DNA of 13,087 bases from positions 1 to 13,087 of the forward strand of contig CALEYZ010000054.1 in NCBI GenBank assembly GCA_937928195.1, given 5' to 3'. Positions 7,733-13,087 of the stretch are shown piece by piece; positions within the stretch are counted from its first letter, which is position 1; each line of letters starts with the position of its first letter. The translations under genes and the position numbers were made by a program. The notes below the pieces were generated by a model. That model made no database searches. It was not told where the DNA came from and saw only the letters and a list, made by a program, of their open reading frames with translations. Source of the stretch: an uncultured Limnohabitans sp. (GTDB lineage Bacteria > Pseudomonadota > Gammaproteobacteria > Burkholderiales > Burkholderiaceae_C).

Positions 7733-7775
7733 CTCGTCGACTAAATCTATAGATTTCTATAACAAAGCCGACGAG
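7733..7775 (-). promoter_or_regulatory. Inverted repeats in the tex leader, abutting the start codon
   Basis: Two nested symmetric elements precede tex. The outer one is a perfect 7-bp inverted repeat, CTCGTCG at 7733-7739 and CGACGAG at 7769-7775, and its inner arm touches the tex ATG. Between the arms lies a perfect 14-bp palindrome, AAATCTATAGATTT, at 7743-7756. In RNA the outer pair would fold the only ribosome-binding-like bases into a stem. In DNA the palindrome could be an operator or a promoter part, since it contains TATAGA on both strands. The symmetry is seen in the sequence; the regulatory role is inference. Confidence 0.45.
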
Positions 7776-7778
7776 TTT

Positions 7779-7802
7779 GCCACACTCCGGTGGCTCTTTT
7801 TT
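7779..7802 (+). terminator. Weak terminator-like hairpin with T-run, reading on the plus strand
   Basis: The stem GCCAC (7779-7783) pairs with GTGGC (7790-7794) around a 6-nt loop and is followed on the plus strand by TC and six T (7797-7802), which run into the SDR stop codon. The stem is only 5 bp, so termination would be weak. No plus-strand gene ends nearby. On the minus strand, where the genes lie, the A-run comes before the stem, so it would not be a classic terminator for the SDR gene. It may act on antisense transcripts or be chance. Confidence 0.25.
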
Positions 7803-8703
7803 AACTGCGCAGTTCAGCTTTGAGTTTTTCACCAATATCAGGGCGTGCCGCAAACGGATTAGGCGGATTTTGCTGCTGAACAATGGCTTCCATGCGCGTT
7901 TGAACATTGCCCAAAGCCTGTGGATGGCTGTAGATGTAGAACTGGTCATTGGCAATGGCTTCAAACACCATTTCGGCCATTTGCGCAGCAGACACCTTGC
8001 CACTGCTCACCGCTTTGTCGCTCATGGCCTGACCGATCAATTGGCTCTTGGTTGCCTTCTGGTGGGGCAAGTCGGCGGGACGATTGCGATGGCTCTGGCT
8101 GATCCCTGTGGGCACAAAGTAAGGGCACAGCACGCTGGCACTGACCTGATCCGAAACGAGCTTCAAATCTTGGTACAAGGTTTCAGTCAGGGCGACCACA
8201 GCATGCTTGCTGACGTTGTAAACACCCATGTTGGGCGCTGTGAGCAAGCCCGCCATGCTGGCAGTGTTCACAATGTGGCCTTCGTAGCTTGGATCTTTTT
8301 TGGCAGCGTCCAGCATCATGGGGGTGAACAAGCGCACGCCGTGCACCACGCCCCACACGTTGACACCCAACACCCACTGCCAATCTGCCACAGTGTTCTC
8401 CCAGACCAAACCTCCGGATCCGACACCCGCATTGTTGAAGACAAAATGTGGCGCACCAAATTTCAATTGGACATCTTGGGCCAATGCCTCCATTTGTTCA
8501 GCATTGGACACATCTACACGTTTGGCAAACACTTGAACGCCTGCAGCTTTGATTTCAGCCTCGGCTTTGTCGAGTGCGTCTTGTTGCACATCGACCAAGA
8601 CCACATTCATTTTGAGCCGAGCCGCAATGCGCGCGCATTCCAAACCAAAGCCTGAAGCACCACCGGTTAAGACAGCCGTTTTGTTTTCAAAATTGCGAAT
8701 CAT
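7801..8703 (-). CDS. SDR family oxidoreductase (probably NAD-dependent)
   Basis: A 300-residue classical short-chain dehydrogenase/reductase, interconverting an alcohol and a ketone. The cofactor loop T-G-G-A-S-G-F-G is at 13-20, N-N-A-G at 90-93, and the catalytic triad is Ser149, Tyr162 and Lys166 (Y-N-V-S-K). Asp38 at the end of the second beta strand (V-V-L-V-D-V) favours NAD over NADP; this preference is inferred from that position. It is longer than the usual 250 residues because of an extended substrate-loop and C-terminal region (about 210-300), common in SDRs for bulky or long-chain substrates. Its ATG overlaps the stop of the upstream GST-like gene (ATGA at 8703-8700), a sign of translational coupling. 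It is last in the seven-gene block; the 68-bp spacer to tex follows. The substrate is unknown. Confidence 0.92.
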   Translation of the reverse strand: MIRNFENKTAVLTGGASGFGLECARIAARLKMNVVLVDVQQDALDKAEAEIKAAGVQVFAKRVDVSNAEQMEALAQDVQLKFGAPHFVFNNAGVGSGGLVWENTVADWQWVLGVNVWGVVHGVRLFTPMMLDAAKKDPSYEGHIVNTASMAGLLTAPNMGVYNVSKHAVVALTETLYQDLKLVSDQVSASVLCPYFVPTGISQSHRNRPADLPHQKATKSQLIGQAMSDKAVSSGKVSAAQMAEMVFEAIANDQFYIYSHPQALGNVQTRMEAIVQQQNPPNPFAARPDIGEKLKAELRS

Positions 8704-9635
8704 GATTTGACCTTCTTCAAAATAAATCCGTTACGGGGAAAGTGAACATGCAGCGTGCCAGCACGCGCATCTTCACGTCGCAATGTGAGGCGTGTTTTGG
8801 TGGCGGCCACCAAGATGCCTGGCGTTGCTTCCAAACCAAAATTGTCAGCGGTGACAGTCACTTCAGAGCCTAATGCGATGCCATGATCGTCCACGAAAGT
8901 GAGTTCTGAAACATCTGCAGGCATCGCATGCTTGGCCACCTCAATGGCCTGATCTGATTTCATTTTCTCTGACGTGCCATGCCCTATGGCTTTGACGCGA
9001 GCCATCCAATCTTTCAGCAAAGGCGTTGCATCCAAAATATTTGCCACGCTGGGTGTACGCTCCAGCGTGAACCAGAGGGGATGATAGGCAGAAAAATCGG
9101 CAATGGTAGGCACATCACCCATCAAATAGGGGTGCTCTGTGAGCATGTCGGACAATCGGCGCAATTGACTTTTGTAAGTGCTTGTCCCCTCCCCCAGCGC
9201 CATGCGTGGCGCACCGCCACGCATGGCGGCACGGTCTGCCACAAACGCTTGCACAGCTGCCTCGGGGGCGCCTGCAAACACATCGGCAACACCAGAAGGT
9301 TGAAAGTTGTAGGCCATGGCTGCGGGAAATACTTGGCTGTCAGCCCACTGCGCCACAATTCGAGAGGCACCATTCACCGGCGATGGGTAGAGGCTGGGTG
9401 TGGGTGCCAATTTTTCCAACACATCCGCAATCAACGCGGTGTCGCAATAAATGTCGGCGCCGATTTGCAGCACAGGCGTCCGACGGTAACCGCCCGTCAA
9501 TGCCGTGAGGTCGGGTTTGGGCATGATCATGGGAATGACCACGCTGTGCCAGGCCATCTTTTTGTACCCCAAGATCAAACGAATTTTTTCGGCGAACGGT
9601 GATGTGGGGTAATGGTGAAGAATCAGTTGGTGCAT
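8700..9635 (-). CDS. GST-like protein with C-terminal beta-rich extension
   Basis: A 311-residue protein. Residues about 2-80 form a thioredoxin-fold GST N-terminal domain, with the T-S-P-F-A-E-K-I-R start of the first helix at 11-19 (Ser12 in the usual catalytic position) and R-R-T-P-V-L at 51-56 before the gamma-Glu-binding strand. Residues about 95-225 look like a helical GST C-terminal domain (F-S-A-Y-H-P-L-W-F near 186-194). About 85 further residues, absent from ordinary 200-230-residue GSTs, look like a small beta-rich domain with repeated Val/Thr strands and a closing H-V-H-F-P-R. GSTs conjugate or isomerise substrates with glutathione; whether this one binds glutathione is not certain. 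It starts 28 bp after the reductase gene and ends in an ATGA overlap with the SDR gene. A perfect hairpin lies inside the coding region (9198-9228). Confidence 0.85.
   Translation of the reverse strand: MHQLILHHYPTSPFAEKIRLILGYKKMAWHSVVIPMIMPKPDLTALTGGYRRTPVLQIGADIYCDTALIADVLEKLAPTPSLYPSPVNGASRIVAQWADSQVFPAAMAYNFQPSGVADVFAGAPEAAVQAFVADRAAMRGGAPRMALGEGTSTYKSQLRRLSDMLTEHPYLMGDVPTIADFSAYHPLWFTLERTPSVANILDATPLLKDWMARVKAIGHGTSEKMKSDQAIEVAKHAMPADVSELTFVDDHGIALGSEVTVTADNFGLEATPGILVAATKTRLTLRREDARAGTLHVHFPRNGFILKKVKS
9198..9228. repeat. Perfect 14-bp inverted repeat (hairpin) inside the GST-like gene
   Basis: CGCCATGCGTGGCG at 9198-9211 and CGCCACGCATGGCG at 9215-9228 are exact reverse complements separated by CAC. 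The stem would be GC-rich and very stable in both strands. It encodes the segment A-M-R-G-G-A-P-R-M-A on the minus strand, between the two GST domains. No T-run follows on either strand, so it is not an intrinsic terminator. No second copy was noticed in the window. Confidence 0.85.
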
Positions 9636-9663
9636 GGCTTGGCTTTCTTGAAGGGTGTACGGT

Positions 9664-10680
9664 TTAAACCAACTTGACCAGTTGCTTGCCGAAGTTTTGA
9701 CCCTTCAACAAACCGAGGAAGGCTTCTGGCGCTGCGGCCAAACCTTGCGCAATGGTTTGACGAGGGTTGAATTTGCCACTGGCAATCAGGTCTGCCAGCT
9801 CGGCCAATGCATCTGGCCAAACTTCCATGTGTTCGCTCACAATGAAACCTTCAATGGTCATGCGGCTTTTCAGAATCAAGGTGGGATTGGTCATGGCCAA
9901 AGGCTCACCGTTGTAGCCAGCAATCATGCCGCACACGGCAATTCGAGCAAAGTCATTGGCGCGCAGCATCACAGCATCGAGCACCATGCCGCCGACATTT
10001 TCGAAATGACCATCAATGCCATTGGGGCACGCGTCTCGAAGCGCTTTGGACAAGGAGATGTAATCTGCGTGTTCTTTGTAATCCACACAAGCATCAAAGC
10101 CCAATTCATTCACCACGTAATCGCATTTGGCTTTTCCGCCGGCAATGCCCACCACACGCAATCCACGCGCTTTGGCCAGCGCACCAAATGCACTGCCGAC
10201 TGCACCGCTGGCAGCGCTGACGGTCACGGTGGCACCGGGTTTGGCTTGGATGATTTTGACCAAACCATACCAAGCAGTGACGCCAGGCATGCCAACTGCA
10301 CCCAGGTAATGACTGATTGAAATTTTTTCAGCATTGACATGCTTTAGTGCACCTGCGGCATCGGCATTGATCACGCTGTACTCTTGCCAACCGCCCATGC
10401 ACAACACGGTTTGTCCCACAGTGAACTTGGCGTGCTTGCTGTCGACCACCTCACCGACGGTGCCGCCAATCATGGCTTCACCCAAAGGCTGAGGTTGCGC
10501 GTAGTTTTTACCGGCATTCATGCGGCCGCGCATGTAAGGGTCAAGGCTCAAGTAATGGTGCTTAACCAAAACTTGACCCTCTTGCAATGCAGGAGTCTCT
10601 GCAGTGATCAATTTGAAATTGGAGGCTGTTGCTTCGCCTTCAGGACGATTGTCCAAAACGATGATGTGATTGGTCGGCAT
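9664..10680 (-). CDS. NADP-dependent medium-chain reductase, CurA/leukotriene B4 dehydrogenase type
   Basis: A 338-residue zinc-independent medium-chain dehydrogenase/reductase of the group containing E. coli CurA (curcumin reductase) and mammalian prostaglandin or 15-oxo reductases. These enzymes reduce the C=C bond of alpha,beta-unsaturated ketones or aldehydes with NADPH. Visible signatures are L-S-L-D-P-Y-M-R-G-R-M at 44-54, G-M-P-G-V-T-A-W-Y-G-L at 130-140, the Rossmann turn A-A-S-G-A-V-G at 156-162 and the NADP-side G-G-K-A-K-C-D at 181-187. Length is normal, and the zinc-binding cysteines of alcohol dehydrogenases are absent, as expected. It lies 23 bp after the PaaI-type thioesterase and 28 bp before the GST-like gene, in the same transcript. 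In this context it probably saturates an enone intermediate; the true substrate is unknown. Confidence 0.93.
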   Translation of the reverse strand: MPTNHIIVLDNRPEGEATASNFKLITAETPALQEGQVLVKHHYLSLDPYMRGRMNAGKNYAQPQPLGEAMIGGTVGEVVDSKHAKFTVGQTVLCMGGWQEYSVINADAAGALKHVNAEKISISHYLGAVGMPGVTAWYGLVKIIQAKPGATVTVSAASGAVGSAFGALAKARGLRVVGIAGGKAKCDYVVNELGFDACVDYKEHADYISLSKALRDACPNGIDGHFENVGGMVLDAVMLRANDFARIAVCGMIAGYNGEPLAMTNPTLILKSRMTIEGFIVSEHMEVWPDALAELADLIASGKFNPRQTIAQGLAAAPEAFLGLLKGQNFGKQLVKLV

Positions 10681-10703
10681 GCTTGTCTCGTGGTTGAAAT
10701 AAT

Positions 10704-11132
10704 TTAATCAGTAGAAATGGGCGAAGAAACTGAAGGTGTTCGCTTCACATATTTAAACGTCCCTGTTGCATGCGCGCACAGCTGGCCAGCGGCGTCATAC
10801 ACCTTGCCATCTGTGAAGGCCATGGTTTTGGTACGGTGGAGCAATAGGCCTTTGGCCACCAAATGTTCATCGCCTGTCGTTTTGGCCGGTCGCATGAAAC
10901 TTGTTTTCATCTCAATGGTGACCACCCCCATCTCTTGCTCAACACTTCGTGCGGCTGTTGCCATTACCACATCCAGCAATGTCATGACCGCACCACCATG
11001 GGTAATGTCAAACGAGTTGTGGTGCTCAGCGCGTGGGCTGTAGTGCAACTCTGAAGTGCCGTTCTCGAACTTCTCCAGGGTGAAGCCGAGGTTCTCCACA
11101 AAAGGAATGCAGACGCCAAATGGAATGCTCAT
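10704..11132 (-). CDS. PaaI-type hotdog thioesterase
   Basis: A 142-residue hotdog protein of the PaaI/YdiI group, expected to hydrolyse acyl- or aryl-CoA thioesters, often to free CoA trapped in dead-end intermediates of catabolic routes. The diagnostic segment H-N-S-F-D-I-T-H-G-G is at 38-47, with H-G-G at 45-47 and the catalytic-type acid Asp54 in the following helix. The frame is open further up, into the end of the SDR gene, but the ATG at 11132 (MSIPFGV) fits the family length and leaves 8 bp after the SDR stop. The C-terminus has a Ser/Pro-rich tail of about ten residues. No good Shine-Dalgarno sequence is visible, so translation may depend on the upstream gene. It is a second, unrelated-subgroup thioesterase besides the fusion protein at 1137-1997. 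Confidence 0.9.
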   Translation of the reverse strand: MSIPFGVCIPFVENLGFTLEKFENGTSELHYSPRAEHHNSFDITHGGAVMTLLDVVMATAARSVEQEMGVVTIEMKTSFMRPAKTTGDEHLVAKGLLLHRTKTMAFTDGKVYDAAGQLCAHATGTFKYVKRTPSVSSPISTD

Positions 11133-11140
11133 GGCCGTGT

Positions 11141-11932
11141 TCAGCCACCAATGATGGCGCTGACGCCACCGTCTACGGCCAGCCATTGGCCGGTAATGTG
11201 TTTGCCTGCATCGCTCGCGTACAACAAGGTCAGGCCTTTCAAATCTTCGTCATCGCCCAAGCGACGCAAAGGCGCATGGCTGGCCATGCGATCGGCACCC
11301 ATTTTTTCAAGCAAACCGTAAGTCATTTTGCTGGGGAAGAAACCAGGGCAAATGGCATTCACTGTGATACCGTGTTGGCCCCACTCGCCTGCCAAGGCTT
11401 TGGTGAAGTTGACCACCGCACCTTTGGACGTGTTGTACGCAATGGTTTGCATTTCAGGTGGGTTGCCTGCCAAGCCGGCAATAGAGGCCACATTCAGAAT
11501 GCGGCCACGGCCATTGGGGATCATGGACAGGTTGGCCACTTCTTGGGCCAAGATGAAATAACCGCGCACGTTGAGGTTCATGACCTTGTCCCATGCAGAG
11601 ACTGGGTGAACTTCGGCAGCAGCGCCCCAGGTGGCACCAGCATTGTTGATCAAGATATCGATGCGACCCATTTTGTCAACGGTCTCGCGTGCCAAGCGGC
11701 GAATGTCTTCTTCTTTGCCGCAATCTGCTGCAATATAGTCCGCCTCAATGCCCGCAGCTTTGAGTTCAGCCACAGCTTCTTGCAAATCATCTGCTTTGCG
11801 TGAGCTCAGCATCACTCGCGCACCGGCTTCGCCAAGTGCGTGGGCCATTTGCAAGCCCAGGCCGCGTGAGCCTCCGGTGACCAAAGCAGTTTGTCCAGTT
11901 AAGTCGAAGAGTTGTTTGACGGTACGTGTCAT
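11141..11932 (-). CDS. SDR family oxidoreductase (probably NADP-dependent)
   Basis: A 263-residue classical short-chain dehydrogenase/reductase. The cofactor loop T-G-G-S-R-G-L-G is at 19-26, N-N-A-G at 96-99, catalytic Ser150, Tyr166 and Lys170 (Y-N-T-S-K), and P-G-F-F-P-S (196-201) follows the active site. After the second strand it reads S-S-R-K (43-46); the basic residues there favour NADP, in contrast to the Asp of the other SDR in the block. It ends G-Q-W-L-A-V-D-G-G, typical of the FabG-like group. The ATG at 11932 is preceded at 6 nt by AAGGA, so it is a better start than the TTG two codons upstream. It lies 19 bp after the Dabb gene and 8 bp before the thioesterase gene. It may reduce a 3-oxo intermediate; the substrate is unknown. 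Confidence 0.93.
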   Translation of the reverse strand: MTRTVKQLFDLTGQTALVTGGSRGLGLQMAHALGEAGARVMLSSRKADDLQEAVAELKAAGIEADYIAADCGKEEDIRRLARETVDKMGRIDILINNAGATWGAAAEVHPVSAWDKVMNLNVRGYFILAQEVANLSMIPNGRGRILNVASIAGLAGNPPEMQTIAYNTSKGAVVNFTKALAGEWGQHGITVNAICPGFFPSKMTYGLLEKMGADRMASHAPLRRLGDDEDLKGLTLLYASDAGKHITGQWLAVDGGVSAIIGG

Positions 11933-11951
11933 GTTCAATCCTTAGTAAAAA

Positions 11952-12281
11952 TTAATTCCAAAAATCCATGCACTGACGCTGAGCGACAATAGCTTTCATG
12001 AAAGGTTTGATGGCGATGTGATCAGGATGATTTTGGTACGCCATCAACGCAGCTTCATCCTTGAAAACAGAATTCAAAATCACATCACAGGTGCAATCAA
12101 GTCCATCGGTTTTGAGGCCGACTTCAAAGTGTTCAATGCCAGGCACCAAATTTGAACACGCCATCAGAACCTGACGGGCTTTCAGCATGTTGTGTGCTTT
12201 CGAGTGTCCCTCAGCTTCGCCTTTCAAAGTCCACATCACAATGTGACGCAGGCTTTGAGGTGCATTGTGAACGTCGCTCAT
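11952..12281 (-). CDS. Dabb-domain (stress-responsive A/B barrel) protein
   Basis: A 109-residue protein with a single dimeric alpha/beta-barrel (Dabb) domain, a ferredoxin-like fold. The first strand reads R-H-I-V-M-W-T-L-K (12-20), and the hallmark Y-Q-N-H-P-D-H (82-88) is followed by the helix and last strand ending C-M-D-F. Family members are small dimeric proteins, some of them cyclases, lyases or monooxygenases in catabolic or biosynthetic clusters; many have no known activity. The ATG at 12281 overlaps the stop of the acyl-CoA dehydrogenase gene by one base (TGATG, 12283-12279), implying coupled translation and close functional association. The frame is open further up inside that gene, but the upstream part does not look like the family. 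An enzymatic role in the operon's pathway is plausible but not shown. Confidence 0.87.
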   Translation of the reverse strand: MSDVHNAPQSLRHIVMWTLKGEAEGHSKAHNMLKARQVLMACSNLVPGIEHFEVGLKTDGLDCTCDVILNSVFKDEAALMAYQNHPDHIAIKPFMKAIVAQRQCMDFWN

Positions 12282-13087
12282 CAGAATGCCTCTTCCGACA
12301 AATTGGCACAAGTCATGTCGCGGTTGCCCACCACGTTGAGCCATGCATCGATCTTGGGCAATTCGTAACGGTAGAAGTATTTGGCCGCAGCTTGCCTGCC
12401 TGTTTGCGCGGCTGAGGCTTCAGCTCGGCAAGATGCGCTGACATCCAACCAAATCCATGCCAAGACCAAGTGGCCGAAAGCTTGCAAGTAAGGTACGGCA
12501 TTGGCCAAAGCTTCTTGGGGTTGGCCCGTTGACCATGCGTTTTGCGTAGCTTGCGTGACTTTTTGAAGCGCAGTGGTCAAGGCTTTTGCGTCTTCAGCCA
12601 AATCTGGAAAGGATTGTGCTTTTTGAGCGGTGGCCACCATGCGCGAAGCCAACAGCTTCACACCCCGTCCCTCCTCCATCAGCACTTTGCGGCCCAACAA
12701 GTCCATGCCTTGAATGCCGTGTGTGCCTTCGTGGATCATGTTCAAACGGTTGTCGCGCCAATATTGCTCAACCGGATAGTCGCGTGTGTAGCCATACCCA
12801 CCATGCACTTGAATGGCAAGTGAGTTGGCTTCTAAGCACCACTCACTCGGCCAGCTTTTGGCAATGGGCGTTAAGACTTCAAGCAACAAACGGGCTTCAT
12901 CTGCAGACTCGGGGGTTCCCGTGTGTTGCTCGTCCACCAACTTGGCGCAATACAACTCGAGCGCCAAGGCGCCTTCGCAATAAGACTTTTGAGCCAACAA
13001 CATGCGCTTGATGTCGGCGTGTTCAATGATGCGAACTTGCGCCTGCGCAGCATCCTTCACTACCTTCTGAGTGCCACCGGCCACAGG
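12281..13087 (-). CDS. Long-type acyl-CoA dehydrogenase, C-terminal part (cut by window edge)
   Basis: The last 269 or so residues of an acyl-CoA dehydrogenase, whose frame continues past the right edge (the GTG near 13084 is internal). The FAD-dependent enzyme forms a trans-2-enoyl-CoA. The FAD/subunit-contact motif Q-V-H-G-G-Y-G-Y-T is about 172 residues before the end, and H-E-G-T-H-G-I-Q contains the glutamate in the position of the catalytic base of medium-chain enzymes. After this comes an extra helical C-terminal domain of about 130 residues, ending N-L-S-E-E-A-F. That domain marks the roughly 600-residue subgroup that includes DmdC (3-methylmercaptopropionyl-CoA dehydrogenase) and several long- or branched-substrate enzymes. 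DmdC identity cannot be claimed from this fragment. It is the most upstream visible gene of the minus-strand block and overlaps the Dabb start by one base. Confidence 0.93.
   Translation of the reverse strand, partial: PVAGGTQKVVKDAAQAQVRIIEHADIKRMLLAQKSYCEGALALELYCAKLVDEQHTGTPESADEARLLLEVLTPIAKSWPSEWCLEANSLAIQVHGGYGYTRDYPVEQYWRDNRLNMIHEGTHGIQGMDLLGRKVLMEEGRGVKLLASRMVATAQKAQSFPDLAEDAKALTTALQKVTQATQNAWSTGQPQEALANAVPYLQAFGHLVLAWIWLDVSASCRAEASAAQTGRQAAAKYFYRYELPKIDAWLNVVGNRDMTCANLSEEAF

Noticed and set aside
7777..8655. Long plus-strand open frame of 292 codons opposite the SDR gene
   Set aside because: Antisense to an SDR with all motifs intact; no domain or start signal of its own.
1..13087. 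Search for CRISPR arrays, tRNA or rRNA genes, transposases, phage or defence genes
   Set aside because: No spaced direct repeats, no RNA gene signature and no such protein family seen; nearly every base is in metabolic or housekeeping genes.

Overview
The window is a compact, bacterial chromosomal stretch with mid-range GC content and almost no non-coding DNA. The gene types and protein style point to a betaproteobacterium of the order Burkholderiales, probably a Comamonadaceae-like freshwater lineage. This is judged from the YgfZ, Tex, long acyl-CoA dehydrogenase and hotdog-GNAT fusion proteins; no marker gene proves it. I see no mobile element, rRNA, tRNA, CRISPR array, phage gene or recognisable defence system.

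Left part (1-5333). A probable N-terminus of a membrane-anchored protein (possibly MltG) runs off the left edge on the minus strand, divergent from ygfZ (151-1140, plus), a folate-binding protein linked to Fe-S cluster maintenance. ygfZ meets, tail to tail, a minus-strand pair: an HSL-type alpha/beta hydrolase (2034-3005) followed by a two-domain protein joining a hotdog acyl-CoA thioesterase to a GNAT acetyltransferase (1137-1997). A 102-bp divergent gap separates that pair from a plus-strand iron-containing alcohol dehydrogenase (3108-4244). This dehydrogenase abuts a minus-strand patatin-like lipase (4245-5333) with no base between them.

Right part (4245-13087, all minus). Transcription runs from right to left: long-type acyl-CoA dehydrogenase (cut by the right edge), Dabb-domain small protein, NADP-type SDR, PaaI-type hotdog thioesterase, CurA-like NADP-dependent reductase, GST-like protein with a C-terminal beta-rich extension, and NAD-type SDR. 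After a 68-bp spacer with inverted repeats come tex (RNA-binding protein Tex) and the patatin gene. Gaps in the seven-gene block are 8-28 bp or overlaps (TGATG, ATGA), so it reads as one operon.

The seven genes carry the classic activities of acyl-CoA or ketone catabolism: dehydrogenation of an acyl-CoA, reduction of an enone, interconversion of alcohol and ketone with both NAD and NADP, and thioester hydrolysis. The substrate cannot be read from the sequence. The neighbouring esterase, lipase, Fe-alcohol dehydrogenase and second thioesterase fit the same theme of ester and lipid turnover, but a shared pathway is inference. The best leads for a second look are the catabolic operon, the thioesterase-acetyltransferase fusion, the GST C-terminal domain, a perfect 14-bp hairpin inside the GST gene, and the structured leader directly before the tex start codon.
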